DNA of 64,000 nt from Calothrix brevissima NIES-22 (GTDB lineage: Bacteria > Cyanobacteriota > Cyanobacteriia > Cyanobacteriales > Nostocaceae): assembly GCF_002367995.1 (NCBI RefSeq), contig NZ_AP018207.1, positions 5,073,963 through 5,137,962 on the forward strand, written 5' to 3'. Under the pieces are notes generated by a model that did no database searches, was not told the origin of the DNA, and was given only the letters and a program-made list of their open reading frames with translations. Positions 63,231 to 64,000 of the stretch are shown in pieces. Position 1 is the stretch's first letter; each line of letters begins with the position of its first letter. The position numbers and the translations under genes were made by a program.

Positions 63231-64000
63231 TTACGCTTGAAATATATTTTGGCGATGCCATTGTAGCGCTTCAATTCCTGGAAAGAATTGCTCGGTTTGA
63301 GGCAACAATAGTTTTTCGCCATGAAAATCTTTCATGGGTTTAGTATGGGGAGATACTTCTTCTAAATTATTGGTAATTATAATTTTGTATTGTTCATCTA
63401 CAGCAAACCAACCTCTATCAAATGCCCAATGATGATTTTTACAAAGTGCTATTCCATTATGTATTTTATTATCAAAAAATTGTGAAAAAGGTTTGATGTG
63501 TGCGCCATCAACAATATTTTGTTTCACTGTTTTACTTACTTTTAGCCCACAGAAAGCACATCTGTAATCATAAATCTGTACAATTGCTTTCCGAAAAAAA
63601 GCATTTCTAATAGCTACTCGTTTCAAGCTCCACCTTAGATTTGTATCTGAATTTGCTGATTCAAGCAAATTGTCTATCTCGAACGGTTCATCTTGAAAAG
63701 TTTGGTTTATTTTTAAAATCTCTTCTAGAGCATTTTCGCTATCACAAAAGAAAGCTGATACTAATGCATCTATTAGTTCTAGTCTAATAATCCCGTCTTG
63801 TAAGAAGTTAAATAATTCATTGTCTAGATATGCATATTTAACAGCATCTTTGAGTTTATTAATTGTTTTTGGCTGCAAACCATTAAAGTTTGGCTGAAAT
63901 TTTAGGTGCCAAAAGCCTTCATTTTGTAGATGAAAAAATGGATAATGTAATCCACCTTTGTAAGATGGAGAACCTATTACTTTCCAGTAATTCTCAAAAG
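63231..64000 (-). CDS. HNH endonuclease, possible sulfur-binding-domain type, 5' partial
   Basis: The frame is open to the window edge, about 256 residues visible; a TTG at 63878 is unlikely to be the start. The HNH domain is YRCAFCGLKVSKTVKQNIVD then GAHIKPF, with NGIALCKNHHWAFDRGWF (CxxC, AHI, H..N...L...H). The N-terminal visible part, SYKGGLHYPFFHLQNEGFWH, resembles the YP(F)-containing segment of sulfur-binding domains that recognise phosphorothioate DNA in type IV HNH enzymes. I infer this from memory; an alternative is a generic HNH_2 restriction enzyme. It converges on dndB. Confidence 0.78.
   Translation of the reverse strand, partial: FENYWKVIGSPSYKGGLHYPFFHLQNEGFWHLKFQPNFNGLQPKTINKLKDAVKYAYLDNELFNFLQDGIIRLELIDALVSAFFCDSENALEEILKINQTFQDEPFEIDNLLESANSDTNLRWSLKRVAIRNAFFRKAIVQIYDYRCAFCGLKVSKTVKQNIVDGAHIKPFSQFFDNKIHNGIALCKNHHWAFDRGWFAVDEQYKIIITNNLEEVSPHTKPMKDFHGEKLLLPQTEQFFPGIEALQWHRQNIFQA

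Overview
The window is chromosomal DNA from a filamentous, probably heterocyst-forming (Nostocales-type) cyanobacterium. The HIP1 octamer GCGATCGC is very frequent. Gene content is cyanobacterial: a helical carotenoid protein and an OCP C-terminal-domain homologue, CBS-CP12, a Ycf39-like reductase, FtsE, and many hybrid histidine kinases. Intergenic space is filled with short tandem repeats (TTGTCCCCC, GGGCATT, GTCAATA types) and MITE-like palindromes typical of Nostoc and its relatives. No rRNA, tRNA or CRISPR array was recognised.

Layout. 0-2 kb: end of a large NRPS (N-methyltransferase tail, carrier domain, terminal thioester reductase). 2.2-6.4 kb: two hybrid histidine kinases. 6.6-8.5 kb: FtsE-like ATPase and a WecG/TagA glycosyltransferase. 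9.5-12.6 kb: NarL-type regulator, then a coupled SpoIIE phosphatase / RsbW-like kinase pair (partner switching). 12.9-17.1 kb: a carotenoid-photoprotection island (CTDH and HCP) flanking queG, a HAD phosphatase and a small acidic protein. 17.2-23.7 kb: MacB-type ATPase, small Zn-ribbon protein, GT4 glycosyltransferase, exonuclease III, SDR and an HlyD adaptor. 24-29.6 kb: secreted calpain-like and subtilisin-like proteases and an ABC solute-binding lipoprotein. 29.8-42.5 kb: mostly housekeeping genes (yebC, FAD hydroxylase, a second solute-binding protein, MFS, accD, pilD, leuB, Uma2), a decayed tnpB and a candidate structured RNA. 42.6-43.5 kb: dense tandem repeats. 43.5-45.2 kb: a cobalt-uptake candidate operon (cbtB plus a His-rich membrane protein) behind a compact cobalamin-riboswitch-like leader. 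45.9-52 kb: a 2021-aa RTX-type Ca-binding repeat protein. 52.3-56.5 kb: a leader peptide and two NIL-domain proteins, universal stress protein, DUF3122 protein and CBS-CP12. 57-59.6 kb: an unusual cNMP-binding / degenerate AAA+ / polyferredoxin fusion. 59.8-64 kb: DNA phosphorothioation genes dndC and dndB (divergent) with a convergent HNH nuclease running off the window.

Most promising for follow-up: (i) the dndC/dndB locus beside an HNH nuclease whose visible N-terminal part resembles a sulfur-binding domain; (ii) the cNMP / dead-AAA+ / polyferredoxin fusion, in a group of bacteria that lacks sigma-54; (iii) the riboswitch-cbtB-His-rich protein operon; (iv) the palindrome, Cys-containing leader ORF and tandem NIL-protein unit; (v) CBS-CP12 lacking one C-terminal cysteine; (vi) a structured RNA with its own -10 box and terminator ahead of the tnpB remnant. 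All functional statements are from reading sequence and recalling families; no searches were run.
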